NCBI RefSeq assembly: GCF_023101765.2
Contig: NC_064240.1
Coordinates: 2,790,001 to 2,854,000, forward strand
From: Spodoptera frugiperda
Taxonomy: Eukaryota; Arthropoda; Insecta; Lepidoptera; Noctuidae
DNA: 64,000 nucleotides
Direction: 5' to 3'
The notes under the pieces are model-generated. The model did no database searches. It had not been told where the DNA came from and saw only the letters and a program-made list of their open reading frames with translations. The first letter of the stretch is position 1, and each line of letters starts with the position of its first letter. This document shows positions 10,506-21,820 of the stretch, in pieces. A program made the position numbers and the translations under genes.

Positions 10506-10846
10506 AAACCCTGTATAATTGTATATAGAAAACTATAAATACCACATATCGTTGTTTTGATTCAGTAATGAAACCTTCGCCACCTATCTTATCGTCCCTA
10601 TCTGTTTACAAACGACACCTACCTTGTGTTACACACCATATTGTTAGCCGCTCTAATGCTTTGTTAGTCCAAACACTGCACTTCTTAGTACTAGAGCTCT
10701 TTGTAAATGAAATATTGTTTCAACACTTATGCGCTTCTGGTACCCTGGTACTCGATGAAACTCTGAGGTAATGGATGATTATATTTGTATTCTTTAATTT
10801 TAATACTTAATTCATAATTTATAACTTTTGGATTTCAATTTCATTA

Positions 10847-10893
10847 CATACATAACCTCACACCTGTCTCCCATGGTTGTAGGCAGAGCCAAG
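10847..10893 (-). mobile_element. Fragment of an RTE-like LINE 3' end
   Basis: ACATACATAACCTCACACCTG...GTAGGCAGAG matches the starts of the copies at 29843 and 49973. It is cut off by the R1-tail repeat that follows. Confidence 0.5.
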
Positions 10894-11046
10894 TTTTTTT
10901 GAGGGGGAGCGGGTTATCGGGACTCCGGCTCGAAAAGCAGGAGTAGGAAAGGGGTGGTTTTAGGCAGTAAGAGCCTGACACTTCCTCTCGTCTCGACCAA
11001 GGTGGCAGAATTCATTGAATGATTTTCTTCCTTCAAGAAAAAAAAG
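10894..11046 (+). mobile_element. R1-tail repeat with A-tail, inverted remnant at its head
   Basis: A plus-oriented copy (CGGGACTCCGGCTCGAAAAG, AGAGCCTGACACTTCCTCTC, A-run at 11038-11045) is preceded by TTTTTTTGAGGGGGAG. That is the 3' end of an inverse copy, so the junction is a rearranged pair. Confidence 0.65.
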
Positions 11047-11099
11047 CAGTGGGCTATTGGAGAAACCTATACCTATTCAGCAGAACATGGTGATGAATA

Positions 11100-12170
11100 C
11101 TGGTATGAATTTGTTTCCAAATAAATTGAATCACTTAGCTGCGTGAATGTTCTTGATTAAGCTTGATATATGTACCTATTATATTTAGATTCTAAGAAAG
11201 TACTTACTTATACAATTGGTAAATCACCGCCAATACGATATCATAAGTAAACTAAGTACATATTCGAGTTCAGTACTGTCTGCTAAGCCCTTAATCTTTA
11301 CGATAGCTTGTTCCGATTATCTGTCTAAGCCATACATGTTCGAAACGGAAACCGAACCCCCGACAGACAGTTTAATCACTCAGCCTAATCCGTAAAACGT
11401 GACGTAAGCATAGACAACAGCTGGTCAACTTACACACATCAGTAAAAAAAATGTCGTTAATAAACTTTCTGCTATAAAATTTCGCAATAAAGTCGAAAAT
11501 TGAACAATTTGCATTTGATTTTAGGGAACAGAGAATAAAGTTCCCTAAGAAAAGGAGGATCCTCCGGGCGAAGTGATCAAGCCTAGCGGGCTTTCTTTCA
11601 ACAAGATTATTATGTTTTTCAGCTTACTCACGTAACTATTTCGACGAGGAATTCGACGGCGAATTCATGAGCAGCATTCCGCGACACACGACGCGGTGAC
11701 TATCGCGCTGCTACTCTACTATACTACAGCTAGAGTAGTAGATAGCACGGCAGTCGCGTTACGTGAATAAGAAGTAAAACATAACAATCAATTTATGTAT
11801 GTCTCACGAAAGTAATACCTCGTATAAATAACTGCTGATGGCTTCTACTGATGTTGCCAAATAACATTAAATTGCCATCCATTACATCGCTGTCAGAACA
11901 TCAGAAATTCTTACAAAACAAGAGCTACTTCGCATAATCCTCTTAAAAGTTGTTATTCGCTCGGTCGTTGACACTGAACAATATAAACTGATTGGCAGTT
12001 ATCTTTAAGAACCCTACAAACATTTCTGAAGCTACTTCAATACCTAGCTAAAATGTGTTTCACAGAAGCTACTTCCAAACCTATTATTAGGTAGGTACGT
12101 CGCTAAAATTTGTTTCGGGGGACTTGATATTATCAAAAAGCTTTCAAGATTTCGTTGTGGCAAGACCTGC
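11100..12170. other. Non-coding stretch with a palindromic block at 11624-11770
   Basis: TTACTCACGTAAC (11624-11636) is mirrored by GTTACGTGAATAA (11758-11770). Between them lie the motif TCATGAGCAGC, also seen in the AATCACGGTTTACTC MITEs, and a smaller hairpin around CTACTCTACTATACTACAGC. This is probably a diverged MITE. No gene is visible in the rest. Confidence 0.4.
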
Positions 12171-12292
12171 TTTTTAAGGGGGAAATAATCTAATGACTTC
12201 TACCACCTGAATTGATGTGGCGAGAAGGAATGTCAGACTCTTACTGACTAAAAACCACCCCATTCCTACTCATGTTTCGAGCCGGAGCCCCA
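12171..12292 (-). mobile_element. R1-tail repeat
   Basis: TTTTTAAGGGGGAAATAATC, GTCAGACTCTTACTGACTAA, CCACCCCATTCCTACTC and GAGCCGGAGCCCC in inverse orientation. The 5' end is lost. Confidence 0.65.
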
Positions 12293-12719
12293 TACTGATG
12301 ATAGTTTGTTTACCCATATGCCTGATTAAGACGAGACCTAATCTTCCAAATATGCAAAATTAAATGCGAAATACCACAAAGACTTTATTCAATAAAAATA
12401 AGTCATTACTACATTAAGGTTAAGGTACATTATGGAAAAGCCTTTTCCATTAATTTTGACAGACACAATCCCGTCCGTATTTAAATAGGGATGACTTGTT
12501 TGTCCGGTCGTTCCAAACAAATATTTGTGACCTTCAACAACTTTTAAGGTCACTTGGAATAGTAAGGATCTTATTACTATCAATAACAGAGGGCATGGCA
12601 ACGGACTAGAATAGCTTGGAAATATTGGAATTGGATAAAGAAAGTTTTGGACGAAACGAGAGGGAAAACTTGGTATTGTTGAAGTGGGGTGACAAGTCAA
12701 TAGCCCATCAAATTAGACT

Positions 12720-12865
12720 CTTTTTTAAAGGGGGGAAATCATCCAATGACTTCTCCCGTCTTTGGTGAGGCGACAGGAAGTGTCAGACTCCTACTGACTA
12801 AAATTAGAAACCACCCAGTATCCTTCTTTTCAAGGCAGAGCCCCTATTACCCACTAGATAGTCCG
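12720..12865 (-). mobile_element. R1-tail repeat
   Basis: TTTTTTAAAGGGGGGAAATC, CATCCAATGACTTCTCCCG, GTGTCAGACTCCTACTGAC and TAGATAGTCCG, with a small internal insertion at AAAATTAGAAACC. Confidence 0.65.
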
Positions 12866-12869
12866 ATAT

Positions 12870-14420
12870 ATTTATTTGTAAGTACATAGTAGAACTTACA
12901 ATTATTTTTGATACTCGTATCACTGAATAAAGAGGCGACCAGGGTGACAGGAGGCAACTCAAATAACAAAGGAGAATTCAAAGAGGCCATAAAATAACTA
13001 TAAAAAGCAGAACATAAACGAAATGTGTTTGTCAGTCCTAAGCAGGACAACAAGCTATTAACAATCTTACTTAAAAACTAGAAATATCCATCGAGCGTAT
13101 ATTCAAATATCATATTTTATTCCTAAAAGTAGCCTAACTGTTGAAAGATATCTGGAACTACAGGTCAGATTTGAATGTTTATTTTTGTGTTGGATAGAAG
13201 ATAGAACATCTTTAAAATATAATAATTAGTAATTGCCGTCACACCCTTTTTTACAGTTAAGTACGTACATAGTTAATCGTTGATTAGATATCCAAATAAT
13301 CTATTGACTGCTATCGATGACTATCGCGTGAAATCACAACTGCTGAAACAGACACGTAAATATCAGTAATATATCAAACCAATTATTAGTGTTATGTTAT
13401 TGATCTACTCATAAATCAAAACTAAGTTATTAAAAACTCATTTTAATCTAATTTTATTAGTATCACAAAATAAACAGCACGTAGTAAAGTGCCATAAGGG
13501 CACACAGCGTTTATCAAAAATAATATCATGGTATCTTTAAGATACTCTGCAGAAATCTTAATACATAGTACTTAAACCTGATTTCTGTGGAATACTTCCA
13601 CAGTTTTTCATAGGTAAATGTTTTCATAACTAAATTGAAAGAACCTAAGTATGTAAATCCATAGGGTAAATCTCGAAAACGCAATATTTTATTCAAAGAA
13701 AACCGAATTACGAAGGCACACAAATTTTCGTAAAGTAAAATATTGTGTGCGCATATTTTCTGATAATATTGCGCCCCTAGGACAGAGCGTAACTTGGAAC
13801 CGTATTTACTTAAACTTTAAACGGGAGTTATGTCGACTTAGCCAAGTTTATGAAGGTTGCCGCTATGGGAAAACATGGAGCGTTTATAATAACTTTGTTA
13901 AATTGAAGCAGGTTAGCGTATTTGTTTATTTAATTGTAGTTTAAGACTTTTATTTATTTTTTTAATAGCTTAGTAGCCAAACGGAGCTAACGACAAAATA
14001 AAGAGCTAACTGCAGCAATAAAAGTGTGTGAAGATCATTTTCGCAACACTGTAAAGGAAAAGCATTTTAATATTGGAGAACTAGTGACAGTACCAAATTA
14101 TCTACCAAACCTAGAAATAAAATAGAAAAAAAAACGCTCATCTGTTACACCGACAATGCATGGTCTTACTGTTACTAAATCTAAATCAAACAAAGTAGAT
14201 TTTACATTAAACGCCACACAAGATGAACACATCACAAAATTTTGATTGAAGCGTTACACTCTGTTTAGTCTGATCCATTTCATGTCCATTCTCACGTTCA
14301 AATCTACCGTCAGACTGTTTGGTCTAACAAAAGGGTTTAAACACTTTTCGTTTGTTTAAGATCCAACAGGCAAACTATAAATATACATTATGTATAATTT
14401 TGTTGGACATTACCCTAGTT
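12870..14420. other. Mostly featureless AT-rich DNA with a possible THAP-like remnant
   Basis: Between 13970 and 14120 a frame reads AIKVCEDHFRNTVKEKHF. The CEDHF core recalls the C-x-x-H end of a THAP zinc finger as found in transposase-derived proteins, but the Cys pair expected upstream is not visible and stops follow. The rest shows nothing. Confidence 0.2.
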
Positions 14421-14424
14421 TATA

Positions 14425-14498
14425 GTCGAAGTCAAAGTCAAATCATTTATTCTTATTAAACCATATCGACGCTGGAAAGGCAAAATGTATTAAGCGCC
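14425..14498. repeat. TTTGAC-tail LINE remnant followed by the left member of a distant inverted repeat
   Basis: GTCGAAGTCAAAGTCAAATC is the tail of the TTTGAC-tail LINE family. ATCGACGCTGGAAAGGCAAA...GTATTAA at about 14464-14493 is then found in inverse at 18088-18116. Confidence 0.45.
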
Positions 14499-15344
14499 AC
14501 TTTGGTCGAAAATGAGTTATATATACCGTTGGAATCGCCTGATTTTTCTCTTTCGAATGGTCTATGTCACGCCTTAATTTGAGCACTTTGATGGCGGTTA
14601 ATACACCGGTGATTTTAGACTTTTTCGTATATTTTTTTGTTTTAAATCCATTCATTTTTTTACTTTGGCTCATAAAGCGTACATGATAGTAACAAACTAT
14701 TGATAAGTCATTTATACCTGCTTAAGTTTACAACTAGATTGGTTTTAAATCTCTTTACCTTTCCATTTTTCTAAAAAATAACGCAATAAAACATTTTACA
14801 GATTGGCAATTATTATAAAATCTAAACATAAGTCAATTTACTTGTAAATAAAATATATGTTTTTTGCGTTTAAAACATTTTACTTTTCTGCATGTTACAA
14901 TTATTTGGACGTTAAAACAATTTTATCGAAAACATTTTATTACTAAAATGGTCGATAATACAATTTTACCTGAAGCTATTCTAATGTGTTTGTAGCACTT
15001 AAATTAATTTACCTAATGTAAAATTAATTGCATTTGTGAGTTAACCCTCCCAAAAAAGATTGATAAATACCAAACTATGGTGGTTAGACGGTAGTTCAAG
15101 ACTGTCATTCACCGAGACCGCGGCTGTTAATCAGGGCCGAGAGCGTTGCGCGGGCGCTTCAGTCACCCATGCGCTGTCGACGAGGGAGTTCATGCTCGCT
15201 GTCACAATACACTGTTCGTAAATATGAGGAGTACCTTAGTTTGCAAACGTGTAATGCCAAAAAGAATTTACCAGATATTGATATAGAAAATGTTGAATAT
15301 AGATATTTTTAATTTTCCAAAATGTGATTATTTTTTAATATTAT

Positions 15345-15613
15345 ATCGTCACGCTCTTTATCCCCGAAGGGATTGGCAGAGGTGCACATTATTGCACGTA
15401 ACGCCACTGTATAATGTACATCCACTTTTCACAATTTATGTTGTAAGTCCCATGTAATAGGTGAGCCTATTGCCATACATCGGACACATTTCTAGATTCC
15501 ATGCTATTACTGAGAAATTTTCGAAAAACCGAAAAAAGCCCAGCAATACTTCGCCCAACCCGGGAATTGCCCTTGCCCAGCAATCGCACTTGCAACCACT
15601 CGGCCAACGAGGC
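15345..15613 (-). mobile_element. tRNA-derived SINE (Leu-like), near full length
   Basis: On the minus strand the head reads GCCTCGTTGGCCGAGTGG, a tRNA-like 5' end with an A-box. It continues through a decayed B-box (AATTCCCGGG) and the body TTTTTCGAAAATTTCTCAG to a tail with CCCTTCGGGGATAAAGAGCG. ATTATTTTTTAATAT before it and ATTATTTTAATAT after it look like a target-site duplication. The A-box lies at about 15591-15608. Confidence 0.75.
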
Positions 15614-16328
15614 AGTCATTATTTTAATATAAGATTAAGTGAGATTATATTTTACACTTATAAGATGAATACTGATACAGAAGATGTTGATGAAGTTTTA
15701 TGTTATCTATGTCTTGAATATGTTTCCAAAGTCTGATTATTTTTCATTTTGTATTTGATTAGTATAAGTCTAAGTACAAGTGTACCTATTAACTTGTGAT
15801 ATCTGATCTCTACTAGGTATACTTAAAAGTATTGCCTTTCCATGTTCCGTACCAAAATGGCAAAAAACGAAACCCTTATAGATTCTTCATGACTGTCTAT
15901 CCAATAGTCCGTCCGTCCGTATGTCACAGCCATTTGTTTCCAAAACTGTTGGGCCTACATAGTTGAAACTTTGTAGGTTGATGTATTCTGGTAACCGCTA
16001 TTTGGATTTCGAATAACAATTAATAAATTAAAAGGGGCACCCCATACATGGAACTGATTCAAAAAGTTTTAACCTATTCGTGATGGGTGTCTATCGATAG
16101 GACTTTAAAAAAGACATTAAGGTTCCTAAACAACTTTTCGTCAAAATCAATTGTTTGAAAGATAGACGTTTCCAAAGTGGAAAAATGAGTGTCCCCCCTC
16201 TAACATTTAAAATATGGGAGGGACAAAACTAAAAAAAAAAATATGCTGTAAATTTCATTTGAAACTTTCAAAGAAAATTGGTTTGAACGAGATATCATTA
16301 TTACTTTTTCAGAAATAATACTAATAGA

Positions 16329-16666
16329 ACTCGTCCGTGAACGGTGGCGGTGTGTCCTGCATGGGCTGAGCACCGCTAAGTCCTCAGGGTTGTGGTCGGC
16401 GACGGCGACCTCTCGCGCCCGGCACTGGTTCAGGCCATGGTGCGGAGCGAGAGGGACTGGGATGCCGTCTCCTCTTTCTGCGAAGCAGTCATGCTAGCTC
16501 AGGAGGAGGCGGGGCGCGTGAGAGAACAAACCTCCTCACGCCCCAGCCGTCGCAAGAGACACTCTGGGCGTCGGGGATCGCGGGACGATCTCCGGCCACC
16601 GTAAGTACGGGTCTGCGGACGGCGAGCAAGGGTAGCTCGCCGTCCGACCAGAACCAGACCCGTGCG
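16329..16666 (+). pseudogene. R1-clade LINE: C-terminus of the endonuclease-RT ORF plus start of 3' UTR
   Basis: The frame 16389-16604 reads VGDGDLSRPALVQAMVRSER, then WDAVSSFCEAVMLAQEEAGR and an Arg/Ser-rich tail ending at TAA (16602-16604). This matches the usual C-terminal tail of R1-clade retrotransposon ORF2 proteins of moths (xDLSLPxVVxxMVGSExxWxAVxxFCExVM type, from memory of the family). Coding further upstream is out of frame. The 3' UTR after the stop holds the inverted pair CGGACGGCGAG / CTCGCCGTCCG and ends in CAGAACCAGACCCGTGCGTG, which recurs at 46940. The reverse transcriptase and endonuclease domains are absent. Confidence 0.7.
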
Positions 16667-17350
16667 TGCGAAATGTATCCGTTCCAATATCGGATCATCT
16701 TGAGCTTCTGGGCGTAACTTTATCGCTTACACTAAACTTCGGCTCTTGTATAGAGTCGAAGGCGCATCTGGCTGGTAGAAAGTTGGGTATCCTCTGGTGG
16801 GTGAGACGGCACTTCACACCGAAACAACTGCTGAGCCTGTACCAAGCGCAGGTTCGGTCATGTATGGAGTACTGTTCTCACCTTTGGGACGGCTCGGCTA
16901 AATGCCAGATCAATGCGCTAGAAAACATCGAAAAGCGTACCAAGAAGCTCATCAATGATGATGCGCTTGTAGAGGCTCGGCTTCAAAGCCTTGAACACAG
17001 GCGCAAGGTTGCAAGCCTTTCCGTTTTTTACCAGATACATTTCGGAGAGTGTGCGGGGAATTGCACAACTTGATTCCCCCGAGTCCTTTCCATTATCGAA
17101 CCACAAGACAATCGGCGAGGCGTCACCGTTTCATGGTAGATATCCCACCCACTCGCACGAAGCGCTTCACTCCAAACTTCCATGTGCGAACTGTTAGGGA
17201 GTGGGACTCTTTGCCGGAGTCTGTGTTTCCTGATGGGTATAACCTGGGTGTTTTCAAGGCCCGAGTGAATAGGTTGGTTATGGGCAGACGTGCTCCATCG
17301 TAGGCCGCGTCATCACTTACCACCAGGCAAGATAGCGGCTAAACGTCGAC
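16667..17350 (+). pseudogene. Jockey-like LINE: C-terminal part of the reverse transcriptase, frameshifted
   Basis: The first frame (16666-17073) includes DHLELLGVTLSLTLNFGS, GRKLGILWWVRRHFTPKQLL and SCMEYCSHLWDGSAK, the region after the RT catalytic core in jockey-type elements. A one-base frameshift near 17050 moves the reading to a second frame ending at 17303, with RTKRFTPNFHVRTVREWDSL and PDGYNLGVFKARVNRLVMG, the usual C-terminal end. The 3' UTR follows with CTTACCACCAGGCAAGATAG. The palm domain and endonuclease are missing. It joins the R1 remnant with no spacer. Confidence 0.75.
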
Positions 17351-18082
17351 CCATCAAACGTAATAAAAAAGTGCATTTTCAAAAAACGCAAATATAACTT
17401 TCTCGTTCATACAAACACTATGTATAACGAAGTTATTTTATAAGTTTTATATTATGCCATCTACTTGCTGCTACGGAACCCCTCATGGGCGAGTCTGACT
17501 CGTACTTGGCCGGTTTTTTTAAGACTGATTGATCTCAGAAGTATGTGGTTTATAATTTTTCTTTATTTTACGATGAAAAGTCCTTTTAAATAATATTTTT
17601 GCGTTATTTAGTTTTACCCGTAACTTCCATTATTCATTAATATTGTGAGATAATACTTAAAGCCCAGCGAAAACTTTAGCTTAATGCAAGATAAGACATT
17701 TTAGTTTTCATGGTCTGACTTGACCGGGTCTGATAAAACATTTTACTTAGACGTGTTAGTATGCTGTACAGAATATAACACATTTTTCTAGCTCAATTTT
17801 TGCAGCTTCTTGTTCGTTAAAACATGTTTTACCTGGACACGGTGAGTACGGTTAACTGACTTAAGTCAATTTTACCTAACCAAGATTATGGCCTGCATTG
17901 TATTAACTCCAAAATCTTGGACACCAAGATACCTAGATTATTTTCTATTATTACATTTCATAGTAAACGTTATTCGTAATAACTATTTTGAGTTTCAAAG
18001 AAAAAGCTCCAGTAATTAATTAGTTATGATTTTTTTTGCAAAATTTGAAACTTCAAATCGCTCTACTGAACAATTCACTTAA

Positions 18083-18118
18083 TGGCGGTTAATACATTTT
18101 GCCTTTCCAGCGTCGATA
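18083..18118. repeat. Right member of a distant inverted repeat
   Basis: TTAATACATTTTGCCTTTCC followed by AGCGTCGATA is the reverse complement of 14463-14493, with further partial match through the GCC/GGC flank. See the finding on a possible 3.6-kb element. Confidence 0.5.
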
Positions 18119-18129
18119 TATTTAGGTAT

Positions 18130-18800
18130 TAACTTTTGAAACTAAGTATAATATGTAGTATAAACTATAAGTCATACCATGTACCATTTAATAAATATAA
18201 AAACCTGTTCCCGAAGAGATTTTAGGATTGGTTTTAATTATACTGCTCCCCTCCAAAAATGTAGGTATCTTACCTAGATATCTCTGCAATATTTATTGAT
18301 TTTTGTTTAATATAAACTGGTGATATCATATTCATCGGAAAAGCCAATAAGTATACCTAGTTACATGATAAAAATTACATAGGTACATAAATAGGTACTG
18401 TTTAAATAGGTAAAAACAATGATTACAACCTCTTTTATCAAATTGTGTAACATTTTATTTTATGGCTTAATTCAGTAATGCACTACATTTACAATCGGGG
18501 CTACCTCCCTATCTGTCTGTTATCGATAATTACTCATGGCTTAAATTTTGAGTGTGGTCTGCGCAATCTTGTGCAAAATGTACTCACCTACCTAATTAAA
18601 AAGATAATGAAATAAATATTTAGGTATTATTAGGTCTATCAGTTTAAGTCTCTTGACCTAATGTATTTCCCTTCATTCATTTTTAGTCTAAAACTGTCCC
18701 AATTTAATATATCTCATGAAAGTTATAACTTAAAAACAATATTATAACGTAACCGATATACACCATCAAATTATATTATACGTACTTAAGCTGCAAATAC
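18130..18800. other. AT-rich non-coding stretch
   Basis: Nothing recognised. Confidence 0.45.
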
Positions 18801-18812
18801 ACGCTGATACCA

Positions 18813-18918
18813 TATTTTTGAGAGGGAAAAATGGAAAATCATCAAAGACTCCTCCCGTTCTAGGCGAGGCGAGAGGGAGTGATATACTCTTACTGAGTAA
18901 ATACCACCCCAATCCTCC
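18813..18918 (-). mobile_element. R1-tail repeat, 5'-truncated
   Basis: TTTTTGAGAGGGAAAAATGG, GGCGAGGCGAGAGGGAGTG, ACTCTTACTGAGTAAATACC, then it stops at CCAATCCTCC. Confidence 0.65.
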
Positions 18919-19306
18919 CCAATTACTACTGTAACCATATAGCTGTTCTCCAATCTCCATTCACGTGGCTATAGTTTATTGACTTTATTGTATAATGAGT
19001 CGTATCGTATGCTATGGTTCATTGTTAGTACGAGTAGCTCGCACTTTGACTCCGGCACATGTTTATGTATATGTATAAGTATAGTAGATATGTATATATG
19101 TTATCTAGGTATTACTTTGTGAGCCACGTGTGCGCAGGTACTTGTATAAACAAAGTAGGTATTAATGATGCATTATGTCGTGTCTTTAATATACAAGTCT
19201 TATATTACAATTTGTAATAGGGTAGATGACTATTTTTTTTTTTTAATGTCTCTCTGGAAGATTATTTTTAAATATAAGACATGTATTTTTTATTTTCTTA
19301 CGAAAA

Positions 19307-19430
19307 CAAATGATAAATGATATTTATTTCTGCAAGTTGGTTACAAGATAACACTTTCACAAGTCAATCTTTGAAATAAGTAGATTTCCTATCCGACTAC
19401 TATAAGAAGAAATGCCGAAACAAACTCAAA
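19307..19430 (-). mobile_element. LINE 3'-end fragment with ATCATTT heptamer tail
   Basis: The reverse strand reads TTTGAGTTTGTTTCGGCATT, then AGTAGTCGGATAGGAAAT and a tail AATAAATATCATTTATCATT. The same blocks occur in plus orientation at 50950-51080. Confidence 0.6.
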
Positions 19431-19794
19431 TACTTTCAGAGATCGATTAAATCGACATATTATTTAAAACTAGTGGTCGCCTAGTGATCGAAATTCGACC
19501 ATATACGATTTAATTTACAATACCACTTTCCATACGTTCAAGGATAATTTTTATTTAACAAATTGCTATTAGTTTTGTGAAATTCAAATTAATGTATTCC
19601 GGCGGATCATGAATAACCAAACCTCCTTCAATGAGAAACCTCTTTTCATATGAGATGTGAGAATATCATCGCAATGTCTGTCAACTACGATGACGTTTTG
19701 TCAAATACGATGCTATGCATGGTAGTGTGTGTAATGTTTTATTTATTGATTAAATATACTTTATAAGCATTATTTTTGAAAAATATTAGCATTT

Positions 19795-19910
19795 TTCACT
19801 TCTCCTACACATAAACTATAAGTGTACCAAATTTTATGCTCCTACGTCCGCGCAATTTTCGTAAAAAGGTTCCGAAAGTTTTTGCATCACGTATTAATAT
19901 ATAGATATCG
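19795..19910 (+). repeat. Unclassified TE-derived fragment
   Basis: GTGTACCAAATTTTATGCTC, CTACGTCCGCGCAATTTTCG and TTTTTGCATCACGTATTAAT resemble a widespread lepidopteran interspersed repeat. Recognition is by memory of the pattern, with no second copy in the window. Confidence 0.35.
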
Positions 19911-20580
19911 CGTAACGTCACTTCTAGTTATATTTTTTACGTAGAAATGACGTATTTACCCCACTTCCAAACTTTGATTCATTTTATCTAAGTATTGTAA
20001 TCTTATATAGCAAAATAAAAAATACGCGTCTAATATTTTTCCATTACCTAACTGACGGACTAAATAGATTTTTAATTTTCATACCCCGTCATGATTAATA
20101 GGGATGCTATTAATCATCTTCTCAATGAAAGCTGCCTTTTTTGCTCACCAGACGGCGCTAATGTAGCGTGAGGTTTGTTCAACACCGTTCCATATGAACA
20201 TAAGCTGACGACTAACTTTTTAGGTCATTGCCCTCAAAGCTTGCAACACTGCAAACAATTTTCACCCTTATCATCTTAATTAGTTAATAATATATTACTA
20301 CTGCAGCGTTATTTTTAATAGAGTTCATTTACAAATGCGTCAGATCTTGCATCTATAGGTAGTACTTGCAGTTATCAGAAATTGCGTTTTATTTTTTATT
20401 TTATGTGTGTCTTATCTGTTCTATAAATATAAAAACGTTTGTTTAAAATAGTAAGTTTATTTACTAAATACAATATGTATATCAATATTTACCGTAATCA
20501 GAATTAAATATAGAAAGTTTACTTTCGTCTGATGAGGACTAATATCAATTCAAAATAATTATATGATCATTAAATAATTT
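19911..20580. other. AT-rich non-coding stretch
   Basis: Nothing recognised. Confidence 0.4.
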
Positions 20581-20629
20581 ACTAAGAGAGCTGCGTGATC
20601 CAGTTGAGGCAGTCAGTGAGTTGAGGGAT

Positions 20630-20755
20630 GTTACCAGAGACCCAATCGCCCAACCCAACCCCAACCCTCGAAACTCAACTCAACCAACTCATTCAACCGT
20701 CAACACACTTGTAACTCCGCCTGGCGTTTCAGGTATCCAAGAGAGGCACATAGAA
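20630..20755 (+). repeat. Degenerate relative of the AAGTGTGGGAG repeat
   Basis: CCCAATCGCCCAACCCAACC then ACACACTTGTAACTCCGCCT and GGCGTTTCAGGTATCC recall the second half of the AAGTGTGGGAG repeat (CACTTGTAACGCCTCTGGTG), but the match is weak. Confidence 0.3.
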
Positions 20756-21040
20756 TAGGTACTTACTTACCATTAAGTGATAGGTACAAAATAGAGACTA
20801 CTCGATAATTTTTTTAACGCCTTTTTATGGAAACTTTTATCAAACAAAAAGATCTTTTCTTATTTATCAAGTCCAGTACTATTTCGGTCAGTAATTATAC
20901 ACACACATACACAAAGCGCTGTGCGTGTGATGACGTTCGTGCCCCCAGACCTCAGAGTTTATCATAGTTTCACTGTATTTAGTTCACAGACGCAGTATCT
21001 ACGTAAATTGAATAAATAAATACCTACATATTTTACTGAT

Positions 21041-21067
21041 ACAATACAATACAATACAATACAATAC
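21041..21067 (+). repeat. ACAAT pentanucleotide microsatellite
   Basis: Five tandem ACAAT units followed by a partial unit. Confidence 0.85.
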
Positions 21068-21187
21068 ATACGAATACGAATAACTTAAGACATTAGTTAA
21101 TTAGACTTTTTTATTGTTATCTCAAACGCTAAGTTATTTACAAAGATAGATTTACTTTCTATATAACATCAAATTGTATTGAAAAAA

Positions 21188-21325
21188 TTTACGTTGAACG
21201 AAAACATAACGAGAAAGCGTTCGGCGCTCTGATTGGCCGGCGCGAATTAACTAACCAATCATAGCGCGGAACGAGCTCTTGTTTCGTTTTCGTTCAACAT
21301 AAAGCATACTCGTACTAAGGGTACA
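21188..21325. mobile_element. Foldback MITE, GTTCAACGTAAAGC family
   Basis: The left arm TTACGTTGAACGAAAAC is mirrored by GTTTTCGTTCAACATAAAG. The interior shares CGTTCGGCGCTCTGATTGG and AACCAATC with the copy at 45078-45225, and both end in CTTGTACTAAGG / CTCGTACTAAGG. Confidence 0.65.
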
Positions 21326-21579
21326 GGTACCGACTGGCTCCGTGCCTACCAGCTGTTTGCTAGCACTAATTTGTAACCTACTTTCTCGCAATCAACTTTC
21401 GTGTAGACTTTGCTAATTCTGGCTAATCTAGAAAGATATAAAAAGGAAAGTTTATGGCCTCTGAGCCCTTATTAGTCTTGTCGGGTCCTGTTATGAAAAT
21501 TCGAGGCTTATTTTTATGTATGTTTGTAATACTTGTGTATTTACCGTAAGGAAATGGGATCTTTATTAAATTTTGTTTA

Positions 21580-21820
21580 TACCGACGTGAAACAACGCTT
21601 GCGTTGTGTTTCGTTGTGTGAGTGAGGTTACCGGAGGCCCAATTCCCCCCTTCCCAATCCTCGATTCCCCAACAACCCTTAAATTCCTAACCCCAAAAGG
21701 CCGGCAGCGCATTTGTAACGCCTCTGGTGTTTCAAGTGTCCATGGGCGGCGGCGATTGCTTACCATCAGGTGATACGTCTGCTCGTTTATTCTCATGTAT
21801 TCCATAAAATAAAATAAAAA
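21580..21820 (+). mobile_element. AAGTGTGGGAG repeat, 5'-truncated, with A-rich tail
   Basis: ACCGACGTGAAACAACGCTT, GGTTACCGGAGGCCCAATTC, GCGGCGGCGATTGCTTACCA and TATTCCATAAAATAAAATAA. The A-rich end shows that plus is the sense strand for this copy. Confidence 0.75.

Larger units (their letters stand above)
15843..17522 (+). mobile_element. Unclassified lepidopteran repeat, interrupted by LINE remnants
   Basis: The left half starts GTTCCGTACCAAAATGGC and runs to about 16325. The right half resumes at about 17350 with AAAAGTGCATTTTC and ends ACGGAACCCC, GAGTCTGACTCGTACTTGG, CCGG and a T-run. Both halves belong to one familiar element type that begins near TTCCGTACCAAAA and ends at ACTTGGCCGGTTTTTT. 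The intervening 1 kb is a later insertion. Non-coding as seen here. Confidence 0.6.

Noticed and set aside
12389..12700. 103-residue minus-strand ORF
   Set aside because: Ser/Pro/Leu-rich low-information translation of AT-rich DNA with no domain, splice or promoter support.
16489..16698. Two minus-strand ORFs overlapping the R1-clade remnant
   Set aside because: Antisense shadows of a GC-rich coding segment. The plus frame carries the recognisable R1 C-terminal motifs.
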